A DNA stretch of 64,000 nucleotides from Streptomyces pactum (GTDB taxonomy: Bacteria; Actinomycetota; Actinomycetes; Streptomycetales; Streptomycetaceae), in contig NZ_CP019724.1 of assembly GCF_002005225.1 (NCBI RefSeq), forward strand, positions 5,721,501-5,785,500, written 5' to 3'. How positions within the stretch are numbered: position 1 is the first letter of the stretch; the number at the start of each line of letters is the position of its first letter. The translations under genes and the position numbers were made by a program. The notes under the pieces were generated by a model that was given only the letters and a program-made list of their open reading frames with translations, did not search any database and was not told where the DNA came from. Positions 27,641 through 38,168 of this stretch are shown in pieces.

Positions 27641-29437
27641 GTGAACGACGGATACGACGCGGGCTACGGCGACGGCGGCGACCAGTACGAACTCGTCGGC
27701 TACGACGAGTACGGCCGGCCGGTGTACCGCCAGGCCCAGGGCCCGGCCCCGGCCCAGCCCGGCGGGCAGCAGGCGTACGACCCGTACGCCCAGCAGCAGC
27801 ACCAGCAGGGTCAGCAGCACCAGCAGGGTCAGCAGTACGGACAGCAGGGCTACGGCTACGACCCGTACGGCACGGGCGGGCAGCAGCCCGCCCCGCAGTC
27901 GTACGAGGCCTATGACGGCTACGGCTCCCAGGCCGGCTACGACACCGGCTCGCAGCAGCCCGCCCCCGGTTACGACGCCTACGACGGCTACGCCTCCGGC
28001 ACGCACGCGCAGCCCCAGCCCTCGTACGACCCGTACGGGCAGGCGGCCACCAGCGGCCGGCAGCCCCGGGTAGCCGAGCAGACCGCCTACATCCCGCAGC
28101 AGGCGGGCCCGCCCGGGGAACCGGAGACGGAAGCGCCCGCGCGGGCCCCCGAAGCCGACCGGGAGTACCACACCGAGCAGTTCGCCTTCGTCGAGGAGCC
28201 GACCGACGACTCCGAGGACGTCATCGACTGGATGAAGTTCACGGAGAACCGCACCGAGCGCCGCGAGGAGGCCCGGCGGCGCGCACGCGCGCGTGTGGTC
28301 GCCCTCGTGGTCGTCCTGGCACTGGTCGCGGTCGGCGGTGTCGGCTACCTCTGGTACGCCGGAAAGCTGCCCGGCCTGTCCTCCTCGGACGACAAGACGG
28401 GGGGCACGACGGCGGCGGGCGCCCAGAAGCGCGACGTGATCGCCGTCCACCTGCACGACACCAAGGGCGGCGGCACCTCCACCGCGCTGCTCGTGGACAA
28501 CACCACCACCAAGCAGGGCACCGCCGTACTGGTGCCCAACTCCCTCGCCCTGACCGGCGACGACGGCAGCACCACCACGCTCGCCGACTCCGTCGACGAG
28601 GACGGCCCCGACGCGACCAGGACCGCGCTCGACTCGGTCCTCGGCACCGACATCGAGGGCACCTGGCGCCTGGACACGCCCTACCTCCAGATCCTCGTCG
28701 ACCTGGTCGGCAACATCGAGGTGGACACCGACACCGACGTCCCCGACCCGGAGGCCAAGGACAAGGGCGCCGCGCCCCTCGTACGCGAGGGCGAGGGCCA
28801 GACCCTCAGCGGCAAGATGGCCGTCGCCTACGCCACATACCGCGGCTCCGGTGAGGAGGCGAACGCCCAGCTCCAGCGGTTCGGGCAGGTCATGCAGGGG
28901 GTGCTGCGCAAGCTCTCCTCGGACCCCGCGGGCGCGACGACCACCGTCCAGACCCTCGGGCTGATCCTCGACCCGCCGCTGACCGAGAAGGACCTCGGCT
29001 CCTTCCTCGCCGGGCTCTCCGACCTCGCCAAGGGCGGCGACTTCAAGACCGCGCTGCTGCCCGTCCAGGAGGACGGAAGGCTCAGCGCCGAGGCCGGTGA
29101 CGGCGTGGTCAAGGACATCCTCGGCGGTACCGCCAAGAGCCCCGACAAGGACGCCGCCGTCAGCGTCTGGGTCCGCAACGCCACCGGCGTCGAGGACCGC
29201 ACCGGCAAGGCCCGCGTGGTCCTCCTCAACGGCGGCTTCACCTTCCTGTCGGGCGGCACCGCGTCCGGCACCGAGGCGACGTCGAAGGTGGTCTACGCCG
29301 AGGCCGCGGACAAGGAGAGCGCCGTCCAGGTCGCCAAGACGCTGGGCCTGTCCACCGACTCCGTCACCCAGGGCGAGGTCTCCGCGAACGCGAGGGTCTC
29401 GGTGGTGCTCGGCCAGGACTACGAACCGGCGTCGTAG
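27641..29437 (+). CDS. LytR-CpsA-Psr (LCP) family ligase with LytR_C domain; PdtA candidate
   Basis: 598 residues. The long cytoplasmic N-terminus (residues 1 to ~215) is rich in Tyr, Gln, Gly and Pro with QQHQQGQQ and YDPYG repeats. One membrane helix follows (ALVVVLALVAVGGVGYLWYA, about 220-240), then a divergent LCP-like domain (about 260-470) and a C-terminal LytR_C domain (about 505-595). LCP enzymes transfer lipid-linked glycopolymers to peptidoglycan outside the membrane. From memory the gene between nadD and rsfS in S. coelicolor (SCO2578) is PdtA, the polydiglycosylphosphate transferase needed for sporulation; this is its positional equivalent, which I could not verify. GTG 27641 follows a purine-rich RBS (gagagggg). 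It may attach the polymer made by the 7-19 kb cluster. Confidence 0.82.
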   Translation: MNDGYDAGYGDGGDQYELVGYDEYGRPVYRQAQGPAPAQPGGQQAYDPYAQQQHQQGQQHQQGQQYGQQGYGYDPYGTGGQQPAPQSYEAYDGYGSQAGYDTGSQQPAPGYDAYDGYASGTHAQPQPSYDPYGQAATSGRQPRVAEQTAYIPQQAGPPGEPETEAPARAPEADREYHTEQFAFVEEPTDDSEDVIDWMKFTENRTERREEARRRARARVVALVVVLALVAVGGVGYLWYAGKLPGLSSSDDKTGGTTAAGAQKRDVIAVHLHDTKGGGTSTALLVDNTTTKQGTAVLVPNSLALTGDDGSTTTLADSVDEDGPDATRTALDSVLGTDIEGTWRLDTPYLQILVDLVGNIEVDTDTDVPDPEAKDKGAAPLVREGEGQTLSGKMAVAYATYRGSGEEANAQLQRFGQVMQGVLRKLSSDPAGATTTVQTLGLILDPPLTEKDLGSFLAGLSDLAKGGDFKTALLPVQEDGRLSAEAGDGVVKDILGGTAKSPDKDAAVSVWVRNATGVEDRTGKARVVLLNGGFTFLSGGTASGTEATSKVVYAEAADKESAVQVAKTLGLSTDSVTQGEVSANARVSVVLGQDYEPAS

Positions 29438-29520
29438 CGGGCGGGCGATTATCACGTGGGCTGCCGTCGGCGGTCGTGAGACCCTTGAGGTCAACCGACC
29501 GCCGATCCGAAAGCCAGGCA

Positions 29521-29967
29521 GTGACCGCGACCGACCGCTCCATCGAACTCATCAACACCGCCGCGCAGGCGGCGGCCGACAAGCTCGCGCACGACATCAT
29601 CGCCTACGACGTCAGCGACGTGCTGTCGATCACGGACGCCTTCCTGCTGGCCTCCGCGCCCAACGACCGCCAGGTCAAGTCGATCGTCGACGAGATCGAG
29701 GAGCGGCTCAGCAAGGAACTCGGCGCCAAGCCGGTACGCCGTGAGGGCGACCGCGAGGCCCGCTGGGTCCTGCTCGACTACGTCGACATCGTCGTCCACG
29801 TCCAGCACAGCGAGGAGCGTGTCTTCTACGCCCTGGAGCGGCTGTGGAAGGACTGCCCCGAGCTGGAGCTGCCCGCCGACGCCAAGGAGACCCGCGGCAA
29901 GTCGGAGGAGCACGCCAGGCTCCGGGCCGCCGAGGAGGCGACGGAGACCGACGGGGACTGGCGATGA
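29521..29967 (+). CDS. rsfS: Ribosome silencing factor RsfS (Iojap family)
   Basis: 148 residues. It binds L14 and blocks subunit joining when nutrients are short. The core is typical (KLAHDIIAYDVSDVLSITDAF, LASAPNDRQVKSIVDEIEE, WVLLDYVDIVVHVQHSEERVF). A charged C-terminal tail of ~30 residues is extra. GTG 29521 is chosen because the family similarity starts right after it. Its stop overlaps the start of the next gene by 4 bases (ATGA), so the two are translationally coupled. Confidence 0.95.
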   Translation: MTATDRSIELINTAAQAAADKLAHDIIAYDVSDVLSITDAFLLASAPNDRQVKSIVDEIEERLSKELGAKPVRREGDREARWVLLDYVDIVVHVQHSEERVFYALERLWKDCPELELPADAKETRGKSEEHARLRAAEEATETDGDWR

Positions 29968-30635
29968 GCGCCACCGGCGAGGTGACGGCCGGGCAGCCGG
30001 GCCGCGGCCGGCGCCTCATCCTGTGGCGGCACGGCCAGACCTCGTGGAACGTGGAGCGCCGCTTCCAGGGCACCACGGACGTCGGGCTCACCGAGACCGG
30101 TGTCGCCCAGGCCCGCCGCGCCGCCCGGCTGCTGGTCGGCCTGCGCCCCGACGCCATCGTCGCCTCCGACCTCGCGCGGGCCGCGAGCACGGCCGCCGAG
30201 CTGGCCGCGCTCACCGGCCTGGAGGTGACCCTGGAGGAGGGCCTGCGGGAGACCTACGCGGGCGTCTGGCAGGGGCTGACCCACGACGAGATCATCGCCC
30301 GGCACGGCGAGGAGTACGCGGCGTGGAAGCGCGGCGAGCCGGTCCGCCGCGGCGGCGGCGAGCTGGAGACCGAGGTGGCCGACCGGGCCGCCCCCGTGGT
30401 GCTCCGGCACGCCGAGAAGCTCGCCGAGGACGGCACCCTCGTCGTGGTCAGCCACGGCGGCACGATCCGCACCACCATCGGCCGTCTGCTCGGGCTGGAA
30501 CCACACAGTTGGGAGAGCCTCGGCGGCCTCACCAACTGCTGCTGGTCCGTCCTGGGCGAAGGCGCCCGCGGCTGGCGTCTGCTGGAGCACAACGCCGGCA
30601 CGCTGCCGGAACCGGTGCTCGGCGACGACGACTGA
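29964..30635 (+). CDS. Histidine phosphatase (phosphoglycerate mutase-like)
   Basis: 223 residues of the histidine phosphatase superfamily. The RHGQTSWN motif holds the phosphorylated His, and SDLARAASTA, the acid/base ETYAGVWQG and the second catalytic His in VVVSHGGTIR are all present. The cofactor-dependent mutases are usually larger (~250 residues with extra loops), so a phosphatase role is more likely than glycolytic mutase. It starts at ATG 29964 overlapping the rsfS stop, and ends 120 bp before a tRNA gene. Confidence 0.88.
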   Translation: MSATGEVTAGQPGRGRRLILWRHGQTSWNVERRFQGTTDVGLTETGVAQARRAARLLVGLRPDAIVASDLARAASTAAELAALTGLEVTLEEGLRETYAGVWQGLTHDEIIARHGEEYAAWKRGEPVRRGGGELETEVADRAAPVVLRHAEKLAEDGTLVVVSHGGTIRTTIGRLLGLEPHSWESLGGLTNCCWSVLGEGARGWRLLEHNAGTLPEPVLGDDD

Positions 30636-30755
30636 GGCGCGGCCGGCCGGGCCCGGTACCCGGATTTCACTTTCCGGCAGGTCGCAGGCTAAAGTTCTTC
30701 TTGTTCGCCCCGCCGAGCGGAGCGAAAGACCATGCGGCCCGGCCGCGTGGGACCA

Positions 30756-30828
30756 GGGGCTATAGCTCAGTTGGTAGAGCGCCTGCATGGCATGCAGGAG
30801 GTCAGGAGTTCAATTCTCCTTAGCTCCA
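30756..30828 (+). tRNA. tRNA-Ala(GGC), copy 1
   Basis: 73 nt fold as a complete cloverleaf: acceptor GGGGCTA/TAGCTCC, D-arm GCTC-loop-GAGC, anticodon stem CCTGC/GCAGG with loop ATGGCAT giving anticodon GGC, and T-arm AGGAG/CTCCT with TTCAATT. CCA is not encoded. A terminator follows 13 bp downstream. Confidence 0.96.
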
Positions 30829-30841
30829 CAGCCCACGGACG

Positions 30842-30872
30842 AATCCCGTCCCCCTCGGGGGGCGGGATTTTT
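30842..30872 (+). terminator. Terminator after tRNA-Ala copy 1
   Basis: Stem AATCCCGTCCCC / GGGGGGCGGGATT followed by a T-run (to 30872). This is a canonical intrinsic terminator with a U-tract. Confidence 0.85.
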
Positions 30873-31029
30873 CGTTCGCGCCCGCTTGAGCAACAGGAGT
30901 CCCACAGGCGTATACCCGGATGGGACTCCGTGTCCGGACTGGTACTGAGGCGTCGCTGACCGTATTGGCCCGGTCGTGGCAGAATCAAACGGCCGGAAGG
31001 GGACCGCGGCCCGACGGGAGGGAGTGGCG

Positions 31030-31203
31030 ATGCCTGCGAGCATCCTCGAGGAGGTCGGTCACCTCCTCGGCGGAGCGGTGACACGGAACACGGTCACCCG
31101 CCTGAGCTGCCCTTCCTGCGGTTCCGGGCACGTGGCCCAAGTCCTCGGCGACAACGGCGGAATCTCGTACGTGTGCACGGCCTGCGGCCACAGCTGGAGC
31201 TGA
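31030..31203 (+). CDS. Small zinc-ribbon protein
   Basis: 57 residues with a four-cysteine zinc ribbon: LSCPSCGSGH and YVCTACGHSW, 20 residues apart. It starts at ATG 31030 with GGGAGGG about 8 nt upstream. The N-terminal half is a short helix (ILEEVGHLLGG). It lies between two identical tRNA genes and 3 bp upstream of another zinc-ribbon gene, so the two are probably an operon. Function unknown; a nucleic-acid or protein-binding role is inferred from the fold. Confidence 0.75.
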   Translation: MPASILEEVGHLLGGAVTRNTVTRLSCPSCGSGHVAQVLGDNGGISYVCTACGHSWS

Positions 31204-31206
31204 TCG

Positions 31207-31440
31207 ATGGGTGCACACAGGCGGAAGTGCGACTGGTGCGGCAGGGGCACCCCGATCGTGCGGGACATGGAGCCGGTCAATCCGGACTACCAGTACTGGT
31301 GCGAGGAGTGCGCGCGGGCGCTGATCATAAAAGGCGACCCGATCGAGACGTACCGCGAACTCGAGGGTGAGCCGATCTACGGCCGGCTCCTCGAGGAGCA
31401 CTGCACACTCAAGCGGTTCTATTCGTTCGTCACGGCGTAG
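31207..31440 (+). CDS. Small zinc-finger-like protein
   Basis: 77 residues with two CxxC pairs (KCDWCGRG and WCEECARAL) that look like a zinc-binding treble-clef or ribbon, followed by a helical C-terminus. ATG 31207 lies 3 bp after the preceding stop. No exact family recognised. The pair of tiny zinc proteins between duplicate tRNA-Ala genes looks like a conserved chromosomal arrangement rather than an inserted element, since no integrase or repeats accompany it. Confidence 0.72.
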   Translation: MGAHRRKCDWCGRGTPIVRDMEPVNPDYQYWCEECARALIIKGDPIETYRELEGEPIYGRLLEEHCTLKRFYSFVTA

Positions 31441-31572
31441 CGGCCCGAGTCGTCACGGCGCGGCGGTCCGCGCAAGGGGCAAAGCGGGCAAACTGGAAAC
31501 GATTTGGTGTTGCGCCCGGTCGACCGTGTAATGTTGGCGTCGCCGCCGGGGAAACCGGGCGGCGGACAGCAA

Positions 31573-31645
31573 GGGGCTATAGCTCAGTTGGTAGAGCGCC
31601 TGCATGGCATGCAGGAGGTCAGGAGTTCAATTCTCCTTAGCTCCA
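31573..31645 (+). tRNA. tRNA-Ala(GGC), copy 2
   Basis: Identical over all 73 nt to the copy at 30756-30828; only the tRNA body is duplicated, and flanks differ within a few bases on each side. Same cloverleaf and GGC anticodon; CCA is not encoded. Confidence 0.96.
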
Positions 31646-31651
31646 CAGGAA

Positions 31652-31694
31652 CACGAGGAAACCCCCGGATCATCGATCCGGGGGTTTCCTCGTG
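31652..31694. terminator. Bidirectional terminator between tRNA-Ala and the NuoF-like gene
   Basis: Perfect 19-bp arms (31652-31670 and 31676-31694, CACGAGGAAACCCCCGGAT and complement) with a 5-nt loop. It serves the tRNA on the plus strand and the convergent gene on the minus strand. Confidence 0.9.
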
Positions 31695-31700
31695 CTCGGC

Positions 31701-33314
31701 TCAGCGGCCCAGTGCCCGGCGGCCACGGCCCTGGGACAGGACCGGCAGATTGGTGCGCGAGGACGGTGCCTGCCCGCGGGTGTCCTCCTCGATGCGCAGG
31801 GCGAGCGCCGGGCAGCGGCGTACCGCGCGGACCGCCTTGGCCTCCGCGAAGCGGGGTACGTCGGCCTGGGCGACGGTCGGGAAGCCGTCGGCGCCGAGCT
31901 GGAAGACCTCCGGGAGGATGTCCGCGCACAGGCCGTGCCCCCGGCACAGCGTCCAGTCGACGTAGATCTTCTGGCGACTGGGGCCGTTCTCCTCCCCGCC
32001 GCCCCCCGGGATGCCCGTGGGTGCCTTGCCCCCCTCGAAGAGCGGCAGAACGCCCTCCACGGGCCGTCCGCAGCCGTTGCCGAGGACATGGGCGGCGAGA
32101 TCGTCCGTGAACGCCTTGACGGTCGACTCGAGGAACATCGCCGAGCCGTCCGGGTGCGAGCAGGCGCCGCGCCGCTTCACGTTCCGCGCCACCTGCTTGA
32201 CGGCCTCCAGGGCGGCCGGGCCGCCACCGTTCAGGATGTCCTCCAGGCCGCGCGCGGCGGCCGGCAGCCCCAGGTAGCAGGGGCCGCACTGGCCCGCGCT
32301 CTCCTCCGCCAGCCATTGCGCCACCCGCAGCGACTCGCCCAGCGGGCAGGTGTCCTGACTGATCGGCAGGATCGCGCCCGCGCCCAGCGAGCCGCCCACC
32401 TGCTGCAGGGAGTTGCGGGAGACGATCGCCTCGTCGACGGTCGCCGCGTCGATCCACTTGCCGTGGTAGCCGCCGGTCAGCACGCCCTGCGGCACCGGCG
32501 GGGCGCCGGCGAGCTGGAGGACGTAGCGCAGCGGCACGCCCGTGGGCACCTCGATGACCATGGGGCGGGCCACCGCGCCGGAGACGGTGAGCATGACGGT
32601 GCCCGGCTCGTCGTACAGGCCGGTGTTGCCGTAGCGCTCCGGGCCGATGCGGGCGGCGATCGCGAGCTGGGCGAACGTCTCCGCGTTGGACAGCAGGGTC
32701 GGCGCGCCGCCGACGCCGCTCCTGGAGGCGCTGATCTTGCGGCCGGGCGGGATCGCCGGACCGCCGTCGATGGAGCGGACCAGTGAGGCCGCCGCGCCGG
32801 TGACCATGCGGACCGGGTTGCGCTGCACGCGCGCGCGCAGGGCGGAGCGGCGCCCGTTGTTCAGGCCGCGTTCGGCGAGGGCGGCTTCCATGGAGCGCTG
32901 CGTGGACTCACGGGTGACGCCGATGACGAGGGTGCGGGCACCCATGGCCTCGGCGCACAGCAGCGCACCGTCCAGGATCAGGTGCGGGGCGCGGTTGATG
33001 AGTACCGTGTCCTTGCGGCAGGCCGGCTCGTCCTCGCTGCCGTTGACGACCACGACCGGCCGTACGCCGCGCTTGATCGCCGCCTCGGCCACCGAGCGCA
33101 GCTTTTTGTGGAAGGGGAAGCCCGCGCCGCCGCGGCCCTTCAGATTGATGCGTTCGGAGAGCTGCGCGAGCTGTTCGCCGCCCAGCGGTTCGAGCGGCCC
33201 GTGCACCTTGAGGTGCATGGGCAGATCCAGGCGCTCGACAAGGTCGAAGCCCGACGTGAGCTGGGGGAGGCCGACCACGCGGACTTCGGGGACGTCGGGC
33301 AGGGCCTCGTTCAC
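31701..33314 (-). CDS. NuoF-like NADH:quinone oxidoreductase subunit fused to a ferredoxin
   Basis: 537 residues. Residues 1 to ~420 resemble the 51-kDa NADH dehydrogenase subunit: flavin-binding GRGGAGFP, NGSEDEPACRKD, and an SLBB-like segment. The 4Fe-4S region reads ESAGQCGPC...CSHPDG; the first Cys of the usual ESCGxCxPC is Ala, leaving three of four ligands. The last ~85 residues are a ferredoxin of the 3Fe-4S type (CRGHGLC ... CPAL). It starts with GTG 33314, immediately after the TAA of the cytochrome-b-like gene, so the two are translationally coupled. The pair looks like a flavin-iron-sulfur electron module feeding a membrane haem protein, not respiratory complex I, since no other nuo genes are nearby. 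Partner and acceptor are unknown. Confidence 0.85.
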   Translation of the reverse strand: MNEALPDVPEVRVVGLPQLTSGFDLVERLDLPMHLKVHGPLEPLGGEQLAQLSERINLKGRGGAGFPFHKKLRSVAEAAIKRGVRPVVVVNGSEDEPACRKDTVLINRAPHLILDGALLCAEAMGARTLVIGVTRESTQRSMEAALAERGLNNGRRSALRARVQRNPVRMVTGAAASLVRSIDGGPAIPPGRKISASRSGVGGAPTLLSNAETFAQLAIAARIGPERYGNTGLYDEPGTVMLTVSGAVARPMVIEVPTGVPLRYVLQLAGAPPVPQGVLTGGYHGKWIDAATVDEAIVSRNSLQQVGGSLGAGAILPISQDTCPLGESLRVAQWLAEESAGQCGPCYLGLPAAARGLEDILNGGGPAALEAVKQVARNVKRRGACSHPDGSAMFLESTVKAFTDDLAAHVLGNGCGRPVEGVLPLFEGGKAPTGIPGGGGEENGPSRQKIYVDWTLCRGHGLCADILPEVFQLGADGFPTVAQADVPRFAEAKAVRAVRRCPALALRIEEDTRGQAPSSRTNLPVLSQGRGRRALGR

Positions 33315-34568
33315 TTAAAAGCCTCCGGAAGGCGTGTTCCAAGGTTCGCCCGAACCCGGTGCGTCGAAGTCGTAGGACGCGTCGTAGGGCGACGAGCCCC
33401 GGGACGCACCGGGGGTTGTTTCAGTGGCGGGACCGCTGTTGTACGTGTCGTTCGGGTAGTACGTGTCGTAGACGGTGTTCGTCTCATTGGTGTCGTACAC
33501 GTCACTCGAGCCGTAGCCCGAGGCGTCCGTATTGCCGTAGACCGGGATGGTGTGTCCGGTGTCGTTGAGCGGGTCGTAGGCCGACGGGGGTGCCTCACCG
33601 ACCGGTGGCGGTGAGGGGATGGGCCAGTTGCCCGAGGTGCTGCCGCCGCCGTCCGCGAGGGGCATCGACTCGGTGGGCCGCATGTCCGGCGGCAACCGGG
33701 TGGACGCGGTCGTCTCGGCCGTCAGCGGCCTGCGGCGCGCGCCGGAGGAGCCGGACACGGCGCGGTAGGCGGCCGCGAAGCCGCCCGGGGGCTCCGGGGG
33801 TGCGAGGCGCTCCGCGGGCTCGTACAGGGGCGCGGACGGGGACGCGCCGCGCGGCCGCGACGCCCCGGCGCTCTCGTAGCCCGGCAGTGCGGACGAGGCC
33901 GTCGTCCGGGTCCGGCTCTCCTCCAGTTCCTCGCGGGCCATCCCCTCCCCGGTCCCGAGGAACCCGGCGATCCTGTAGGCGACCCTGCGCTTGACCGGGC
34001 GGGGCGCCGCGCGCAGGGCCAGGGCCGCCATGACGCCGAGCACGGACAGGCCGTACAGGACCAGGAAGACCGGCTTCGCCGCGCGACCCGCGTAGAGCCC
34101 GTGCAGCAGGGCCAGGCACCACGCCGGGTAGGCCAGCATGTGCATGGCCCGCCAGCGGGCGGCCACGGGGGACGCGGACGCGAAGCGGTTGCGCAGGGCG
34201 CCGGTGACGCCCACGAAGATCATGAGCATGCTGGCCAGGGTGCCGAAGCCGATGAGGACGCCCCGGCCGCCGAACGACTCGTCGTCCGTGGCCAGCAGTC
34301 CGAACGGAACCACCGCGGCGACCCAGGTGGTGTGCTCCAGTGCCAGCTTCACCCCGATGTGCACCAGCAGGAACACCACCGAGGCGACCGCGGTGATCCG
34401 GTGCACCGCCTGGGCCAGGATTCGCTGGCGGGTGTCGAGGACGATCCGGTCCTGGGCGACGAGTCCCCAGATCACCGAGCAGCTCAGGAAGACGAGGGAG
34501 AGGACGCCGGCGCCGAAGTCGAGGAACTGCGCGAAGGTGTCGTCCGCCGTGCTGTCGTTCGTCACCAC
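33315..34568 (-). CDS. Cytochrome-b-like / ferric-reductase-type membrane protein
   Basis: 417 residues. About six membrane segments lie in residues 15-200 (LDFGAGVLSLVFLSCSVIWG, ASVVFLLVHIGVKLALE, VLIGFGTLASMLMIFVGVTG, YPAWCLALLHGLYAG, VFLVLYGLSVLGVMAALALR). Paired His (QAVHRI, FLLVHIG, AMHMLAY, LLHGLY) could ligate two haems. The C-terminal ~200 residues are disordered, Pro/Ser-rich then Asp/Tyr/Thr-rich. Start GTG 34568 is picked for the GGGGAGG 6 nt upstream; a second GTG follows directly. It is the first gene of a two-gene operon with the NuoF-like fusion. A transmembrane electron carrier is inferred. Confidence 0.82.
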   Translation of the reverse strand: MVTNDSTADDTFAQFLDFGAGVLSLVFLSCSVIWGLVAQDRIVLDTRQRILAQAVHRITAVASVVFLLVHIGVKLALEHTTWVAAVVPFGLLATDDESFGGRGVLIGFGTLASMLMIFVGVTGALRNRFASASPVAARWRAMHMLAYPAWCLALLHGLYAGRAAKPVFLVLYGLSVLGVMAALALRAAPRPVKRRVAYRIAGFLGTGEGMAREELEESRTRTTASSALPGYESAGASRPRGASPSAPLYEPAERLAPPEPPGGFAAAYRAVSGSSGARRRPLTAETTASTRLPPDMRPTESMPLADGGGSTSGNWPIPSPPPVGEAPPSAYDPLNDTGHTIPVYGNTDASGYGSSDVYDTNETNTVYDTYYPNDTYNSGPATETTPGASRGSSPYDASYDFDAPGSGEPWNTPSGGF

Positions 34569-34895
34569 GGCAGACCTCCCCACGTCGCGGACGCGAGGGG
34601 AGGGGGCGAGCTGTCGCTGCGGGCGTGGATCAGGGGAGGGTTCATGGGGGCAACTCCGGAGCGGTTCGGGAAAAGCGGTCCCGCTGTCGCACTCTAAGTG
34701 GCGCCATACCCGCGGGTACGAGGTTTGAGTTATTGCGTTGTTATCAAATGACAATGTGCCCGTAGTGATGTCCCTTAGCAGTCGGTACGCGAAGTAACCT
34801 TTGACCTTGGTTCAGGTTTTGTCGGCCGTGCGGTGCGGGCCGGCGGGCCGGGCGGGTGGCCGGAAGTCCCGTCGCGGCCCGATCGGCGACTGCGG

Positions 34896-34901
34896 TACCC
34901 T
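34896..34901 (+). promoter_or_regulatory. -10 box of the leuS leader transcript
   Basis: TACCCT ends 6 bp before the ATG of the leader peptide, so transcription should start at or within a base of that codon, giving a leaderless leader peptide. No good -35 match was found. Confidence 0.6.
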
Positions 34902-34907
34902 GACGCC

Positions 34908-34946
34908 ATGCGTGCCGTACGCCTTCTGCTTAGCGAGCCGCGCTGA
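34908..34946 (+). CDS. Leucine-rich leader peptide of leuS (attenuator)
   Basis: 12-residue peptide MRAVRLLLSEPR with three consecutive Leu codons (CTT CTG CTT, 34923-34931). CTT is rare in this genome. The reading frame ends with TGA at 34944-34946, 47 bp before an intrinsic terminator with a T-run, and leuS starts 150 bp further on. This is the layout of ribosome-mediated transcription attenuation: stalling at Leu codons when charged tRNA-Leu is scarce would favour read-through into leuS. Confidence 0.72.
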   Translation: MRAVRLLLSEPR

Positions 34947-34993
34947 TCAGTCCCGACCCCGGTCGTAGTCCGGTGGCCGGAATCGGCGCGGCG

Positions 34994-35018
34994 TCCCCTC
35001 CTGTGCGAGGGGATTTTT
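34994..35018 (+). terminator. Attenuator terminator upstream of leuS
   Basis: Stem TCCCCTC (34994-35000) / GAGGGGA (35007-35013) with a CTGTGC loop and five T (35014-35018). A U-tract is uncommon in this window, which supports a real intrinsic terminator. Upstream GGTCGTAGTCC and GGTGGCCGG segments could form competing structures. Confidence 0.75.
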
Positions 35019-35095
35019 CATTTCCCGGCATCCGCAGCCGCTGGTCTTGAAGGTCGCAGCCGCTGGCAGAGACGATCGATGGAGCTTTGAGGATC

Positions 35096-37996
<2,901 letters not shown>

Positions 37997-38048
37997 GCGG
38001 GACCGGGCCCTCCGGGTCATCCCCTACGGGGAGCCCGGGGCCCACTGA

Positions 38049-38087
38049 GGGCAGGTTCGGGGTTCTGTCGGAACCCTGGGCCTGCCC
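38049..38087 (+). terminator. Terminator after leuS
   Basis: Two-part stem GGGCAGG (38049-38055) with inner GGGTTC / GAACCC and closing CCTGCCC (38081-38087), about 50 bp after the leuS stop. Confidence 0.75.
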
Positions 38088-38168
38088 GCTGCGTTTACCG
38101 TGGAAGAGCGGCGCGGAGTGCGCCGTGGCCCGCCGGTGCGCGGGCCGGACACTCGGAGGAGGAGCTTC

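Larger units (their letters stand above)
34569..35095. promoter_or_regulatory. Divergent control region: cytochrome-b operon and leuS leader
   Basis: 527 bp. The part at 34700-34810 is unusually AT-rich for this genome and probably holds the minus-strand promoter (TTGTCA and TAACTC spaced 16 bp on the minus strand near 34728-34755) and possibly a plus-strand one (TTGACC 34801). From 34896 on, the spacer carries the leuS leader peptide and attenuator described separately. Confidence 0.55.

Noticed and set aside
30732..30959. Short plus-strand ORF across tRNA-Ala copy 1
   Set aside because: It reads through the tRNA body and its terminator and has no RBS.
34908..35018. T-box riboswitch upstream of leuS
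   Set aside because: No recognisable T-box bulge (TGGN) or specifier-loop arrangement; the short Leu-codon peptide plus terminator fits attenuation better.
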